Shown here: positions 54,501 to 59,658 of the stretch, piece after piece
Layout: the number at the start of each line of letters is the position of its first letter
Numbering within the stretch: the first letter of the stretch is position 1
NCBI GenBank assembly: GCA_900660155.1
Contig: CABFPE010000687.1
Span: forward strand, 105,602 to 169,601
From: Hofstenia miamia
Lineage: Eukaryota > Xenacoelomorpha > Acoela > Hofsteniidae
DNA length: 64,000 nt
Direction of reading: 5' to 3'
Position numbers and translations under genes: made by a program
Notes under the pieces: generated by a model
Databases searched by the model: none
The model's input: the letters and a program-made list of their open reading frames with translations, nothing else
Told to the model about the DNA's origin: nothing

Positions 54501-57500
54501 TGGGATAAATAATGAAAATATGAAGGCTCTGTTAACCCATAAACTTGCTTCTGGGCATCTGACATTCCCGCAAACATTTCGTAGAATATGTGGTAGTTTC
54601 GATCTCCTTCCGCCTAAAATTACGAAAATAACCTCAGCTATGCTGCCTACAGAAAAACATAAGTCGAAACTTAATGATAATGATACTTACAGTTAGTTGT
54701 CTATTGATTATTCTTCCGTAAAAATTAAATCAAATATAACAAAATTATATATAAAAATCAAAGACTTCAACTTTTTGATTGATTGCAATATACCTTTTAA
54801 AATTTCATATATATTTCAGTTGGGTAAAATTTTAGCAAGCTTTGCTCTGTGATAGGTTAAATTGTGCCGAAGCATATCGCAATTTATGCCATTGACTGTG
54901 ACACCTGGTCATCAGAAATTTACCTATGAGTAGAAGTTTTAAAATTGTGTTGACGACTGAAAATGTAATTGATCACAACCGCAAAATAAAAAAACCGAAA
55001 TCATGACCTTTTATGGGTACTTGGCTATTTATACTATATATTTGGTATTAAGATGATTCAATAAGAGTCAAAGCAAATTTATTGCTGTAAATAAATGTCA
55101 GTAAAAAAAGCTACAAACTACAAATACATGTATTTACAAAATAATAATAAAATACATATAGAATAAATGTGTGTGTGTGTGTGTGTGTCTATGTGTGAGC
55201 TCAGTGTAAAAAACCAGTAAATGTTTATTGCTGAACGCTAGCCTTTCAAATTGAACTCGTTGATGTGTGAAGCAATTTGTGAAAAATTCCTACCTTCTTC
55301 ATTGAAATCAACAATGGGTTGAGAATTTCAGTCCCGTTTATTTCTTTGTACGAACCATAACAACACATAATGACCAAAATTGAGTAACAGTCATAAAGCA
55401 TGTTAAGGTATTACTCTTTTAAAATGGTTAGTGAGGACTGTAAGTGGAGTTATATTTGCTTTATGCTTCTATCTACGTGTCGCGCAATAACCGAATTCAG
55501 ATGCTCATGGAGGATAACACAACATCGTACTCAAAGGGTTACGTATTATAACTACCCTCGTAGACAAAATTTTCACCAGAAACGTAACTTTAAAAAGGCC
55601 ATAGTACAGATAAATTTATATAAAATAACCTGATAAACAAGTCGTGATCTTTCCAATAAATATTCCTTAATTTTGGCACCCACAATCTTTTCACTAAAAT
55701 TAATATTGCTCAGTTTAATGAATAAATAACTTACTCATAGAAGCGAAGTTCAAGATATTTAGCAAATCTTGAGGAATTATCATTGTGCAGGGTTTTCGCA
55801 TTACCAAAACTTTCCAACAAAGTGCTTGTAACAAGAATCTATAATAAAAAATTAATCAAAACTAATCTGAGAAATGCATTTGACAGGAACATGACATTCG
55901 CAAAAAATGCTAGACCTGTTTTAGAAGATTGTTTTGTCGAAGATTGGAAGAGCTCTTGTCAATCGCTGCTAAGAACTTTGTAACGAGTTTCGTACTCTCA
56001 GTTTTACCAGAACCACTTTCTCCACTAAACTCTTGTCTTATACAACATAAATTGTTGTTCATACCTCACTAAAATTACTTGACTGTCCAGAGAGGTTTTT
56101 AAACGCGTGTAAGCTTCATTTGCGATAGCGAAGATATGCCTAAAAGTGTCCAGTTATAAATTCCAAGCTGTGCTAAACTCACGCTTCTTTTTCTCCGATT
56201 GGTTTCCCTTGATAAGATGATATCACTTCTGCATTATAAAAGTTGGAAAAGTTTTGATAAGGATTTACCGCAATTAGAATATTCCCAATGTAAGTCTAAA
56301 TAATTTGTTAAATTGCAAAAAGAATATTAATTCGATTTCATAATGCAAATGAATTAATAGTATCAGTTACATGTAGAAAACTAGGAAACAATTTCTTTGC
56401 ACAAGAAAAGGTTTAGCTCTCAGCAAGCATATAAGACTATAACTCATCTAATAACTTCAGTTATTAAAGTTTTCAATGAATACTAAGTTTTGTTTAGAAC
56501 ACCTTCTACAATATAAGAAATTCATAAGAAACTATTGAATAAAATGATTGATTGTTTTTTGTATGAGTTTTTCCTAGAAAAGGAATAGCTGTTTTATAAT
56601 AGTTTCGCTTACTTCTATAGTGAGTTTTATCATTATACAATACAAAATATTGCATTTTCTATTCGTGGAGGGCTTTCTGATATTATTCTAGTGCATCCAC
56701 TATATTTGGATGAGTTTCTGTTATATATATGATAGCTTTCTTCATTCATTTTCTTTTCTATATTTCAGCTTTCTTCATTCATTTTCTTTTCTATATTTCT
56801 ACTATATATCTTTAGATAGCCATTACTCTGGTAATTCTTATCCAATTCCTTAGTTTTTTTTACTATTCTTTAGAGCTCCTTTAGTTCTATATTAAAATTC
56901 TAATATTATATTTTTAATTACTATTCCTTTCGCGTTATTATTACGTTAATTTATTATAACTTTATTTATAGGGTTTTTCGACTATATCAACTGACCGATT
57001 TCGGAACCCTATTCTTCCGCGAGTTTTGACCTTATGGACTAGGGTTATATATCAAAATGTACGCAATCACTAGCTCCATGTTAAAATATTTTATATTTTT
57101 CGAATTTATCTATACTGGTTGACCAGCATCGGCCAAAAGAAATTGTCAATTTTAACAATTTTTTTATAATCGATTATTATAAAATAAGTGAATTAGATTC
57201 GCATAAATAGCAAATTTTCTAAATTGGCGGTTGAAACGTTAGGAGTATTTTCTTGCTTTCCTTTAAGAAAACTGAAGACTCGCTCAACCGCGCATGACGT
57301 TATCAGTGCATAAGGAAAAGCAGCTGGCGAATTTCTGAGAGTTTCTAATCCCAAATTTTTTAGAAGGAGAGTTTCTTCCCAGCTGCAGTTCCCAGAACCG
57401 ATGATTTAAACTCCTCCAGAATTTGAAATTTCTGCAAATTCCTCATTCCATAAGTTTGTAGTTGCTTTTATAATGCCAACGCAGACTCCAGGGATACAAG

Positions 57501-59658
57501 TGATACGAGTTCAACTTCGGCAGTTGTTTCTGCGAAAGCTGTTTTGAGATTTTCCACTATTATTCCGGCGTCTTCTAATTGTTCGACCCAAATTGTAATT
57601 TCAGTAAAGTGTTTGGCAATATGAATTCCAAACAATTCCACATCGAATCCAAGTACCCCATCTTGTTATGACAGGCCAGGGGTAATGGCACGGAAAAGGT
57701 AGAACGTCGACGGTCGTTTTTCAATAAAGCAGTTTTCAGGTTGATATGCAATTGTCAGCGTTAGAATTATTTTTTCGAATATTTCCAAAAGCAAGATGAG
57801 TTGCATGACTAATGCAGGTCACATGATCCATTTGTGGGAAGAATGCTTTTAAATTTCTTCCAGTTTTGAGACAGTAAGCTGCTCCGTCTGTCACAAATAG
57901 CTCAAAATACTGCTCGTACTTAGGAAATAGTTTGTGCAGTAATTTCGCAATTCAATGAGCCACGGAATCTCCAGTAATCGTTGTTAGAGCTTCAAAGGCA
58001 AACAAGAAAGTTTTTTGTTGATAACGAATGCTTCCCATTAAAATATCTACCATATTCTCCATCTTCTTGCTCTTTGTTTCGTTGAACAGGATGTAAAATT
58101 CTTTTTCTTGATACTCTGATATGACTTCATTTTTCTCTCCCAGCATTTTCTTACGTATAACCAAGTTCTTTCCCCAGAAATCTCTTTAGAGAATAGTTCT
58201 GTAATTATTTTAAATGGTATTCCTGCAGCAGCTAGTGCATTAGCCCATCTCAAAGTCCTTTTGTTTTCTTCAAAGTTCAACGTAGATTGATGCTTTCTCT
58301 GCGTAATTTGACGTTTTGTTGGTGCTCAACAATTGCCAAATGTTGCGTAACACCTGATTTTTGCTTATCGCTAACAACCAATTCACATGCTTAACATTAT
58401 AAATGGCCAGTTTTTAATGTCAAATGCTGGCTTAAAGTGAGATATTTGCGTACTGTTGAAAGACCACCCTATCCCAAGAACCTTGACACGTCATTCATAC
58501 ATTTGATTAATACCAACTTCAATGATAAATTCAGGACTTCAATCATACTCAATGACAATGACTAATATTATGCACATTCTATATCTAGTTCTATATCTAT
58601 TCATTGTTTTTAACCTGAAGAATCTTAAGGGATCAAAAGGATTATAGAGTGATCCGATCATTTATTTCAGCATTCTTTTAATATTTACTTAACAAGTTGT
58701 ATGCATAATACATAACAAATCAAACATCCAATGGGTTCCTAAACTGGGTATTTCTGATAAATGCTTGTATTTCTCAGAAATATCCAAGTAAGTGATCAAA
58801 TAAGTGATAATAAGTGATTTGCAAGATTTTATAAAAAAGTAAAATAAGTGAAAATAAATAAAAATTTATTTATCCGCTCCCTGCAAGAAATTCAAGTCCT
58901 AAATTCCAAAAAAATTTTGTAAAATAGCTTTCCTAAAAATAGTGTTTACTTAGCATAAATCTCGCATTTTTTGATTTAAACAAGCATATGCAGTAATTAA
59001 AACACGCACCTTTTGCGCACGTTGTTCTAAGCAATTTGGAATTAAGCAAAACAGCGTAAAATCATTTTCAACTTTACATTGAAGCAAAACATTTCAAGTT
59101 ATTTTACTGACTTAACTTCTTAATCAACAGCTTCCAATAGGGTTTATTGATTTAGAAATTATATTAATTGAATTGAATGCAAACAGAATTTTACAATTAC
59201 CGCATAGTCAAAACATGGATGCGAGGTATTTTTAATTATTTAAAACACCAAAAACCTGCTTAGCTGGAAAATACTTAATATATAACATAATGCCGATATA
59301 TTTTAATCTTTTATAAAATTCTAGAGACTACAGTACGTACATATACTAGATTATGAATGTAGCGAAGACGTAGATTATAAACAATTGCACCTCCATGTAA
59401 ATCAAGTAAATTCACCATATCCTTTTCGCCATTCGAGCCAATATTTTGTCGTGGCTTAAGATAACTTTCATACTTTATCAAAATTATCTAAAAAATATTA
59501 TGTTACAAAGAGTTGCATTCAAATTATTGATCAAAAATTGAAATAACCTGCCCATTTTCTTCATTACAAACTCGATATTTATTCTCACTGCGATCACTTT
59601 CACATATTACACCAGGTAATAAATAATTCTTTCCACTCTCATACCATACACGCTGACC
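4754..59658 (-). CDS. Myosin XV-like unconventional myosin, 46 exons traced (partial at both ends)
   Basis: Actin-based motor with a double MyTH4-FERM tail; in animals class XV myosins work in actin protrusions such as stereocilia and filopodia (family knowledge). Reading the minus strand I recovered 46 exons whose phases join without a break, apart from two gaps: one phase-0 end at 25,083 cannot join 17,194, and 9,718 cannot join 8,130. Domain order is motor, three IQ, MyTH4, FERM-like, SH3, MyTH4, FERM. Class XV is favoured over VII by three IQ motifs, by the long linker between the first MyTH4 and the SH3, and by the segment at 34.0-34.3 kb beginning [12 protein letters not shown], which resembles the VRKEVFYP segment of myosin XVA. 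Nematode class XII is a possible alternative. All introns are GT-AG except one probable GC-AG. Introns range from about 45 bp to several kb, the long ones inflated by transposons. I found no initiator ATG and no convincing last exon. No start-site or promoter signal is visible because a LINE lies upstream. Confidence 0.85.
5521..5950. mobile_element. Short non-autonomous hAT-type element, 430 bp
   Basis: Ends are TAGAGATGAGCGCGGTA and, reverse-complemented, TAGGGATGAGTGTGGTG. Flanks are ATGTAAAC at 5513-5520 and ATGGAAAC at 5951-5958, an 8-bp target duplication with one mismatch, as hAT elements make. The interior has repeated CCACCGC motifs and no coding capacity. Confidence 0.85.
7162..7409. 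mobile_element. Possible short hAT-type element, 248 bp
   Basis: Flanked by TATGTGTG (7154-7161) and TATGTGTA (7410-7417). The left end CAGGGCATCCGCAGGATTTT and a G-run resemble hAT ends, but the right end (reverse complement CGGTCGAATATGC) matches it only loosely. Confidence 0.45.
8160..9700. other. Intronic sequence, nothing firm recognised
   Basis: Lies between two FERM exons and should hide one short missing exon. The stop-free plus-strand frame at 8425-8664 shows no domain. The phrase GGTTCAAATCCCGC at about 8,710 resembles a tRNA B box, but no cloverleaf can be folded around it. Confidence 0.4.
9718..10498 (-). CDS. Myosin XV C-terminal FERM domain, F1 lobe (four exons)
   Basis: Exons 10404-10498, 10281-10358, 10144-10237 and 9718-9887, all joined in phase. 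They read [20 protein letters not shown] then DELKAFI (the MyTH4-FERM hinge G-R-K-x-x-P-S-x-x-E-L); [20 protein letters not shown] (F1 beta strands); [20 protein letters not shown]; and [20 protein letters not shown] then [11 protein letters not shown]. The last matches the K-D-E-Y-I-x-D-I...F-x-R-x-x-W-x-x-x-L of class VII/XV FERM domains. No frame breaks are seen. Confidence 0.87.
10547..17194 (-). CDS. Myosin XV second MyTH4 domain (three exons found)
   Basis: Exons 17034-17194, 10925-11007 and 10547-10671. They read [20 protein letters not shown] then [39 protein letters not shown]; and [20 protein letters not shown] then LKPYLMTFL. These match MyTH4 hallmarks (S-L-L; Y-x-G-D-x-P; x-D-E-x-x-C-Q-x-x-K-Q; W-x-x-L...P-S-x-x-L-x-P-Y-L). 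The junction 10925/10671 is in frame only with a GC donor (AGAG|GCAAGA). The acceptor at 17,195 is preceded by an incomplete codon that no identified exon supplies, so an upstream exon carrying the domain's first helix is missing between 25.0 and 17.2 kb. The 17.0-11.0 kb intron contains the mariner and hAT-like elements. Confidence 0.85.
11452..13631. repeat. First copy of a direct duplication ending at a single N
   Basis: From 11452 the sequence matches 13633 onward at a constant offset of 2,181 bases with near identity until about 12,100, and thereafter matches with indels. The copies meet at the lone N at 13,632. Both contain the same mariner flank and the same hAT-like element, which suggests two overlapping haplotype contigs set end to end rather than a true duplication. 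Confidence 0.8.
12125..15724. mobile_element. Non-coding hAT-like element with ACGGGC-rich ends (spans scaffold seam)
   Basis: The left end CTGGGGTAGGGACCGTACCG and the right end (reverse complement CTAGGGTAAAGCCCGTGCAC) are imperfect inverted repeats rich in ACGGGC/CGGGCACGG words. Flanks are CTGATTAG at 12117-12124 and CTGATTAG at 15725-15732, a perfect 8-bp target duplication. The interior is AT-rich and non-coding. Because of the seam at 13,632 the real element is about 1.4 kb: left end at 12,125 or 14,288, right end at 15,724. Confidence 0.7.
13632..13632. other. Single-N scaffold seam
   Basis: One ambiguous base interrupts the mariner-like reading just after CCATCCTCGC. The sequence after it restarts at the equivalent of position 11,452. 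The undisturbed continuation of the mariner frame is found at 16,013. Confidence 0.85.
16347..16880. mobile_element. Harbinger-like MITE, 534 bp, with internal repeats
   Basis: Terminal inverted repeats AGGTGTGTTCCCACTATCGA match at both ends and are flanked by TTA (16344-16346 and 16881-16883), a 3-bp duplication as in PIF/Harbinger. The word CTGATAAAAGTCGATAGT recurs several times inside in both orientations. No ORF of a transposase is present. Confidence 0.8.
17985..18400 (-). pseudogene. Possible P/THAP9-like transposase fragment
   Basis: The minus strand reads [15 protein letters not shown] then [20 protein letters not shown]. This resembles the W-x-x-I-x-x-L-Y...H-I-x-x-x-x-x-x-K-M-x-V-x-x-A-x-x-x-L-S region of P-type transposases. 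The match is weak, and the fragment has the opposite orientation to the P-like piece at 19.3-20.4 kb. Confidence 0.35.
19320..20450 (+). pseudogene. P-element/THAP9-like transposase remnant
   Basis: Broken plus-strand frames. [20 protein letters not shown] lies near 19,430. [17 protein letters not shown] lies near 20,200, equivalent to the Y-x-x-G-W/F-I/V-A-x-K late segment. [12 protein letters not shown] lies near 20,330, matching the R-G-G-L-x-x-P-S-x C-terminal signature of P and THAP9 proteins. Multiple stops make it a fossil. No termini were identified. Confidence 0.5.
20640..22262. other. Unassigned region with short open patches on both strands
   Basis: On the minus strand, 21,051-21,300 is open ([20 protein letters not shown]...), and 20,970-21,040 is an open patch bounded by good splice-like signals ([14 protein letters not shown]). 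On the plus strand, 21,540-21,950 has coding-like fragments ([40 protein letters not shown]). None shows a recognised domain or fits the phase needed by the missing myosin exon. Confidence 0.3.
22263..22651. mobile_element. Short hAT-type element, 389 bp, perfect 8-bp duplication
   Basis: GCAGTAAC occurs at 22255-22262 and again at 22652-22659. The ends are TCGAGCTGGGCGTC and, reverse-complemented, TAGAGGTGGGTGCC, an imperfect inverted repeat of hAT type. The terminal 60-100 bases are GC-rich (GCCGCC words) and contrast with an AT-rich centre. It is non-coding. Confidence 0.85.
23417..25021 (-). mobile_element. Tc1-type transposon, about 1.6 kb, full length but decayed
   Basis: The terminal inverted repeats CAGACCTGGACAAAAGTATT (left) and CAGATCTGAACAAAAGTATT (right, reverse complement) match over most of about 26 bp. 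The left flank is TA; the right flank is CA, presumably mutated. A similar GGACAAAAG word at about 23,590 suggests a second inner repeat. The minus strand carries remnants such as [20 protein letters not shown], equivalent to the D-N-A-P-x-H-T-A segment, with many breaks. It lies in the intron between the SH3 and the second MyTH4. Confidence 0.8.
25083..27141 (-). CDS. Myosin XV SH3 domain (exons 35-36)
   Basis: Exons 26987-27141 and 25083-25216. The first holds [20 protein letters not shown] then GDIIKIL and AWMIGELN, the ALYDY-like and acidic/W parts of an SH3 fold. The second starts [14 protein letters not shown], supplying the last strand (x-x-V-P-x-x-x-V-x-P), so the split SH3 is complete. 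SH3 domains bind proline-rich ligands; the partner is unknown. The second exon continues with [17 protein letters not shown], a linker. The 1.77 kb intron between them contains the suspected assembly duplication around the N at 26,100, so its true length is probably about 0.9 kb. Confidence 0.87.
25229..26099. repeat. First copy of an 872-bp direct duplication ending at a single N
   Basis: Aligns base for base with 26101-26970 at an offset of 872, with only a few substitutions (for example AAATGCAA versus AAAGGCAA). Both copies end in the same AT microsatellite. The lone N at 26,100 lies exactly at the junction. It is intronic, inside the SH3 intron. Confidence 0.85.
26100..26100. other. Single-N scaffold seam
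   Basis: The ambiguous base follows an AT run, and the next base restarts sequence already given at 25,229. It looks like a contig end collapsed at a microsatellite and then joined to an overlapping contig. Confidence 0.85.
27683..27925 (-). CDS. Myosin XV F3-like (PH-type) FERM lobe exon
   Basis: One 243-bp exon, phase 2 in and phase 2 out. It reads [51 protein letters not shown]. The G-I/V-S-H-x-G/D-V-K-L-I start and the R-G/A-H-Q-I-K end are the classic pattern of the FERM C-lobe in MyTH4-FERM myosins. It joins in frame to the SH3 exon only if the acceptor at 27,142-27,143 is used, which gives [11 protein letters not shown], again as in myosin XVA where the SH3 follows directly. Confidence 0.88.
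29360..31426. mobile_element. hAT-like element, 2,067 bp, inserted in the Tc1 element
   Basis: The ends are CAGGGTGTCCGCGCATTT and, reverse-complemented, CAGGGTGTCCACACTGCC, with ten identical terminal bases and a shared CCAGGCAGT word just inside. CCACA flanks both sides (29355-29359 and 31427-31431), so the duplication is 5 bp unless it has decayed from 8. The interior is AT-rich with no recognisable transposase, and carries its own insertion at 29,569. Confidence 0.75.
29569..30068. mobile_element. Short hAT-type element, 500 bp, third level of the nest
   Basis: The ends are CAAGGGTGGACGTGGGCT and, reverse-complemented, CAAGGGTAGACGTGGGTA. Flanks are GATATAAG (29561-29568) and GATATAAC (30069-30076), 7 of 8 identical. 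The terminal regions repeat GGGT/GTGGG words. It is non-coding. Confidence 0.82.
32111..33327 (-). mobile_element. Penelope-like retroelement fragment between long inverted repeats
   Basis: The left arm (32111-32271) and right arm (33140-33327) are inverted copies beginning GCGACCGGTTTCGATTCAAA, differing by small indels. Between them the minus strand encodes part of a reverse transcriptase: [20 protein letters not shown] then [15 protein letters not shown], the pattern Q-x-x-G-x-x-M-G-x-P-L-G-x-x-x-A and Y-x-R-Y-V-D-D of Penelope-like elements. Further down it has [14 protein letters not shown] and LENNGYP, also typical. The second aspartate of the Y-V-D-D box reads Cys, so it is inactive. 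Inverted terminal copies are a known arrangement of this family. Confidence 0.72.
33367..33458. other. N gap within an AT microsatellite
   Basis: A run of 92 N bordered by TATATA on both sides, so the gap is probably an unsequenced AT repeat of unknown length. Confidence 0.95.
34037..34460 (-). CDS. Myosin XV-specific middle segment (exons 32-33)
   Basis: Exons 34357-34460 and 34037-34311. The first ends CNLAVRKE and the second opens [20 protein letters not shown] then IVRDIF, and closes [17 protein letters not shown]. This parallels the myosin XVA stretch V-R-K-E-V-F-Y-P...F-R-Q-I...D-x-F followed by A-R-D-x-W-x-x-Y-F-S-R-x-F-P, an F2-like alpha-helical lobe. It is the strongest single argument for class XV. 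A transposon-filled 6.1 kb intron separates it from the next exon at 27,925. Confidence 0.88.
34728..38233 (-). CDS. Myosin XV low-complexity, proline/serine-rich tail linker (exons 26-31)
   Basis: Exons 38064-38233, 37939-38013, 37283-37808, 36795-36924, 35244-35505 and 34728-34796. The chain is phase-consistent and about 410 codons long. The 526-bp exon is rich in Pro, Ser, Lys and Asn, with [10 protein letters not shown]-like and [13 protein letters not shown] patches that resemble proline-directed phosphorylation sites (inference). Other exons are acidic or histidine-rich ([14 protein letters not shown]). No globular domain is recognised. Vertebrate MYO15A also has a poorly conserved linker between its first MyTH4 and its SH3. 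The acceptor used at 36,924 (aatgag) is weak, but it is the only one found that keeps the frame. Confidence 0.75.
35750..36756. mobile_element. Second copy of the ACGGGC-ended hAT-like family, left end missing
   Basis: TTGATGTGTTGTCAAT, GAATTGACAAAACTTGTTGA and TTAAAGAGTTC words align in the same order with the interior of the 12-16 kb element. The right end has CGGGCATAAC...GGGCCATACCCTG, like the other copy's end. The left terminus was not found. It lies in the intron between myosin exons 36795-36924 and 35244-35505. Confidence 0.65.
38673..39952 (-). CDS. Myosin XV exons 23-25: end of MyTH4 and FERM-like F1 lobe
   Basis: Exons 39710-39952, 38765-38922 and 38673-38727. The first reads [19 protein letters not shown], the last MyTH4 helix, then [20 protein letters not shown] and [14 protein letters not shown]. 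This is the same order as myosin XVA (C-Q-L-E-W...R-P-M-x-L...S-W-T-T-A-E-E), a ubiquitin-like F1 lobe. The second, [17 protein letters not shown], continues it. The third is only 55 bp. A 53-bp direct duplication lies in the intron just above 38,922. The FERM-like unit seems interrupted by the linker that follows, as in myosin XV. Confidence 0.88.
38999..39106. repeat. 53-bp direct tandem duplication
   Basis: AAAAAATTGGGTTTTAGTAA and the following bases repeat at 39001 and 39054 with identical sequence. It lies in the intron upstream of the exon at 38,922. Confidence 0.9.
39953..41384. other. Intron, no gene seen besides the 20-bp repeat
   Basis: AT-rich sequence between two myosin exons. 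Apart from the tandem array at 40,575-40,715, I find no domain-bearing frame or terminal repeats. The GTGCAGTTTTAGGGGAG patch near 40,760 is not explained. Confidence 0.5.
40575..40715. repeat. Imperfect tandem repeat of about 20 bp
   Basis: Repeated words of the type TTTTAATTTGAATGCGTTAT, about six or seven units, with the last three nearly identical. It lies in the intron between the MyTH4 exon at 41,385 and the exon at 39,952. Confidence 0.75.
41385..42301 (-). CDS. Myosin XV first MyTH4 domain (exons 20-22)
   Basis: Exons 42206-42301, 42083-42157 and 41385-41545. The first starts [19 protein letters not shown], the second [18 protein letters not shown]. The third contains [20 protein letters not shown], carrying the hallmark L-R-D-E-I-x-x-Q-L of MyTH4, and then [19 protein letters not shown], matching the W-x-L-L-x-x-x-x-x-x-F-P-P-S helix. 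MyTH4 domains bind microtubules or, with FERM, partner tails (family knowledge). The exon ends with two bases of a lysine codon completed in the next exon at 39,952. Confidence 0.9.
43486..43834 (-). CDS. Myosin tail exons 18-19, segment leading into first MyTH4
   Basis: Exons 43738-43834 (reads [20 protein letters not shown] and ends ...TLNGKH) and 43486-43625 (contains [20 protein letters not shown]). The junction is in phase 1. The P-L-x-x-Y-V-K element resembles the short segment before MyTH4 domains in myosins XV and VII (S/P-L-x-K-F/Y-V-x-x-x-F). A run of acidic and basic residues precedes it. No other domain is recognisable in the 78 codons. Confidence 0.8.
43835..45289. other. Intron, nothing recognised
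   Basis: A 1.45 kb intron between the last IQ exon and the pre-MyTH4 exon. A 68-codon plus-strand frame at 43,956-44,162 has no domain. Confidence 0.5.
45290..45878 (-). CDS. Myosin lever arm, three IQ motifs (exons 16-17)
   Basis: Exons 45703-45878 and 45290-45410, joined in phase through an arginine codon. The lever arm should bind calmodulin-type light chains. Three IQ-like units are visible: [14 protein letters not shown] (degenerate first position), [15 protein letters not shown] (canonical) and [15 protein letters not shown]. Three IQs is the number usual in myosin XVA, against five in myosin VII. No long coiled coil follows; the next exon leads directly toward the MyTH4 domain, so a monomeric or cargo-dimerised motor is expected. 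An ATT microsatellite lies in the intron between the two exons. Confidence 0.88.
46361..47231 (-). CDS. Myosin motor exons 14-15: actin-binding helix, SH1 region, converter
   Basis: Exons 47037-47231 and 46361-46609. The first holds [19 protein letters not shown] then [14 protein letters not shown], the conserved helix and 'H/F-F-I-R-C-V/I-K-P-N' strand of all myosins. The second continues [19 protein letters not shown], the SH1 helix region, then [12 protein letters not shown], equivalent to the converter F-x-x-F-x-x-R-Y-x-x-L. Splice sites are clean and both exons are phase 0. The 2.3 kb intron upstream (47,232-49,548) has unassigned coding-like patches. Confidence 0.92.
47232..49548 (+). 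other. Intron with unassigned coding-like patches on the plus strand
   Basis: Plus-strand open patches at 48,244-48,477 ([20 protein letters not shown]), 48,695-48,883 ([20 protein letters not shown]) and about 49,000-49,130 ([20 protein letters not shown], then RLDFDVE and a stop). They are separated by breaks and carry no introns I can see, which would fit a decayed retrocopy or transposon protein. The family is not recognised. Confidence 0.3.
49549..51375 (-). CDS. Myosin motor exons 11-13: switch II and lower 50K region
   Basis: Exons 51088-51375, 50754-50885 and 49549-49752. The first is the longest motor exon (96 codons). It contains [15 protein letters not shown], then switch II within [10 protein letters not shown], then [18 protein letters not shown], the relay-helix start. 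The second has [16 protein letters not shown], matching the G-L-L-x-L-D-E-x-C-x-F-P consensus. The third contains [12 protein letters not shown] (consensus F-x-I-x-H-Y-A-G-x-V-x-Y) and ends [13 protein letters not shown]. The intron after the first exon starts in an AT microsatellite, and the one before it holds an N gap and a mariner remnant. Confidence 0.92.
49954..50232. mobile_element. Short hAT-type element, 279 bp
   Basis: The ends are CAAGCCCGTGGCTAGGGG and, reverse-complemented, CAGGTCCGTGGCTTGC. Both ends carry GGGGCCATGGCC palindromic words. Flanks are CGAACAGG (49946-49953) and CTAACAGG (50233-50240), 7 of 8 identical. It is non-coding. Confidence 0.85.
51420..51465. other. N gap within an AT microsatellite
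   Basis: A run of 46 N bordered by TATATAT on both sides, in the intron upstream of the switch II exon. Confidence 0.95.
51690..52280 (-). pseudogene. Mariner transposase remnant, C-terminal half
   Basis: The minus strand reads [20 protein letters not shown] then LKEILKG, the H-P-P-Y-S-P-D-L-A-P-x-D-F-x-x-F-x-x-L-K signature of mariner transposases. Upstream pieces ([18 protein letters not shown]) match the T-G-D-E-T catalytic region. It is broken by several stops and shifts. No terminal repeats were found. Confidence 0.7.
53550..54613 (-). CDS. Myosin motor exons 8-10: upper 50K region
   Basis: Exons 54500-54613, 53865-54026 and 53550-53657, all phase 0. The first reads [16 protein letters not shown], the near-universal myosin motif following switch I. 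The second, [19 protein letters not shown], holds the loop region where myosins carry the TEDS site, then [11 protein letters not shown], the standard helix of the upper 50K domain. The third, with [20 protein letters not shown] and [11 protein letters not shown], leads into the RRE-type ATP-pocket segment of the next exon. No stops fall inside and the splice signals are normal. Confidence 0.9.
55169..55188. repeat. (GT)n microsatellite
   Basis: About ten GT units in the intron between motor exons 7 and 8. The rest of that 1 kb intron shows nothing recognisable. Confidence 0.95.
55630..59658 (-). CDS. Myosin motor exons 1-7: N-terminal SH3-like fold, P-loop, switch I
   Basis: Exons, in transcription order: 59548-59658, 59341-59487, 56183-56295, 56065-56139, 55916-56024, 55735-55838, 55630-55693. 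The first starts [16 protein letters not shown], the small beta domain before a myosin motor. The second carries [20 protein letters not shown], followed across the splice by [15 protein letters not shown], the standard motor entry. The fifth holds the ATP-binding P-loop [11 protein letters not shown]. The sixth has [19 protein letters not shown], that is switch I with its NxNSSRF core. The seventh reads [20 protein letters not shown]. All catalytic nucleotide-contact motifs are intact, so this reads as a working motor. The 3 kb intron between exons 2 and 3 contains a hAT remnant. The exon before 59,658, and so the start codon, was not identified. Confidence 0.9.
56733..56800. repeat. Tandem duplication of about 34 bp
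   Basis: AGCTTTCTTCATTCATTTTC and the following CTTTTCTATATTTC appear twice in a row in the intron between motor exons 2 and 3. Confidence 0.85.
57220..58340 (-). pseudogene. hAT-type transposase remnant
   Basis: Minus-strand frames give [20 protein letters not shown] (N-terminal region typical of hAT-related DDE proteins), [38 protein letters not shown] and near the end [18 protein letters not shown], the last matching the S-x-x-x-E-R-x-F-S dimerisation motif. It has several breaks and sits inside the intron between myosin motor exons 2 and 3. Confidence 0.68.
58350..59340. other. Intron remainder, nothing recognised
   Basis: AT-rich sequence between the hAT remnant and the second motor exon. 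No coding frame or terminal repeat was identified. Confidence 0.5.
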
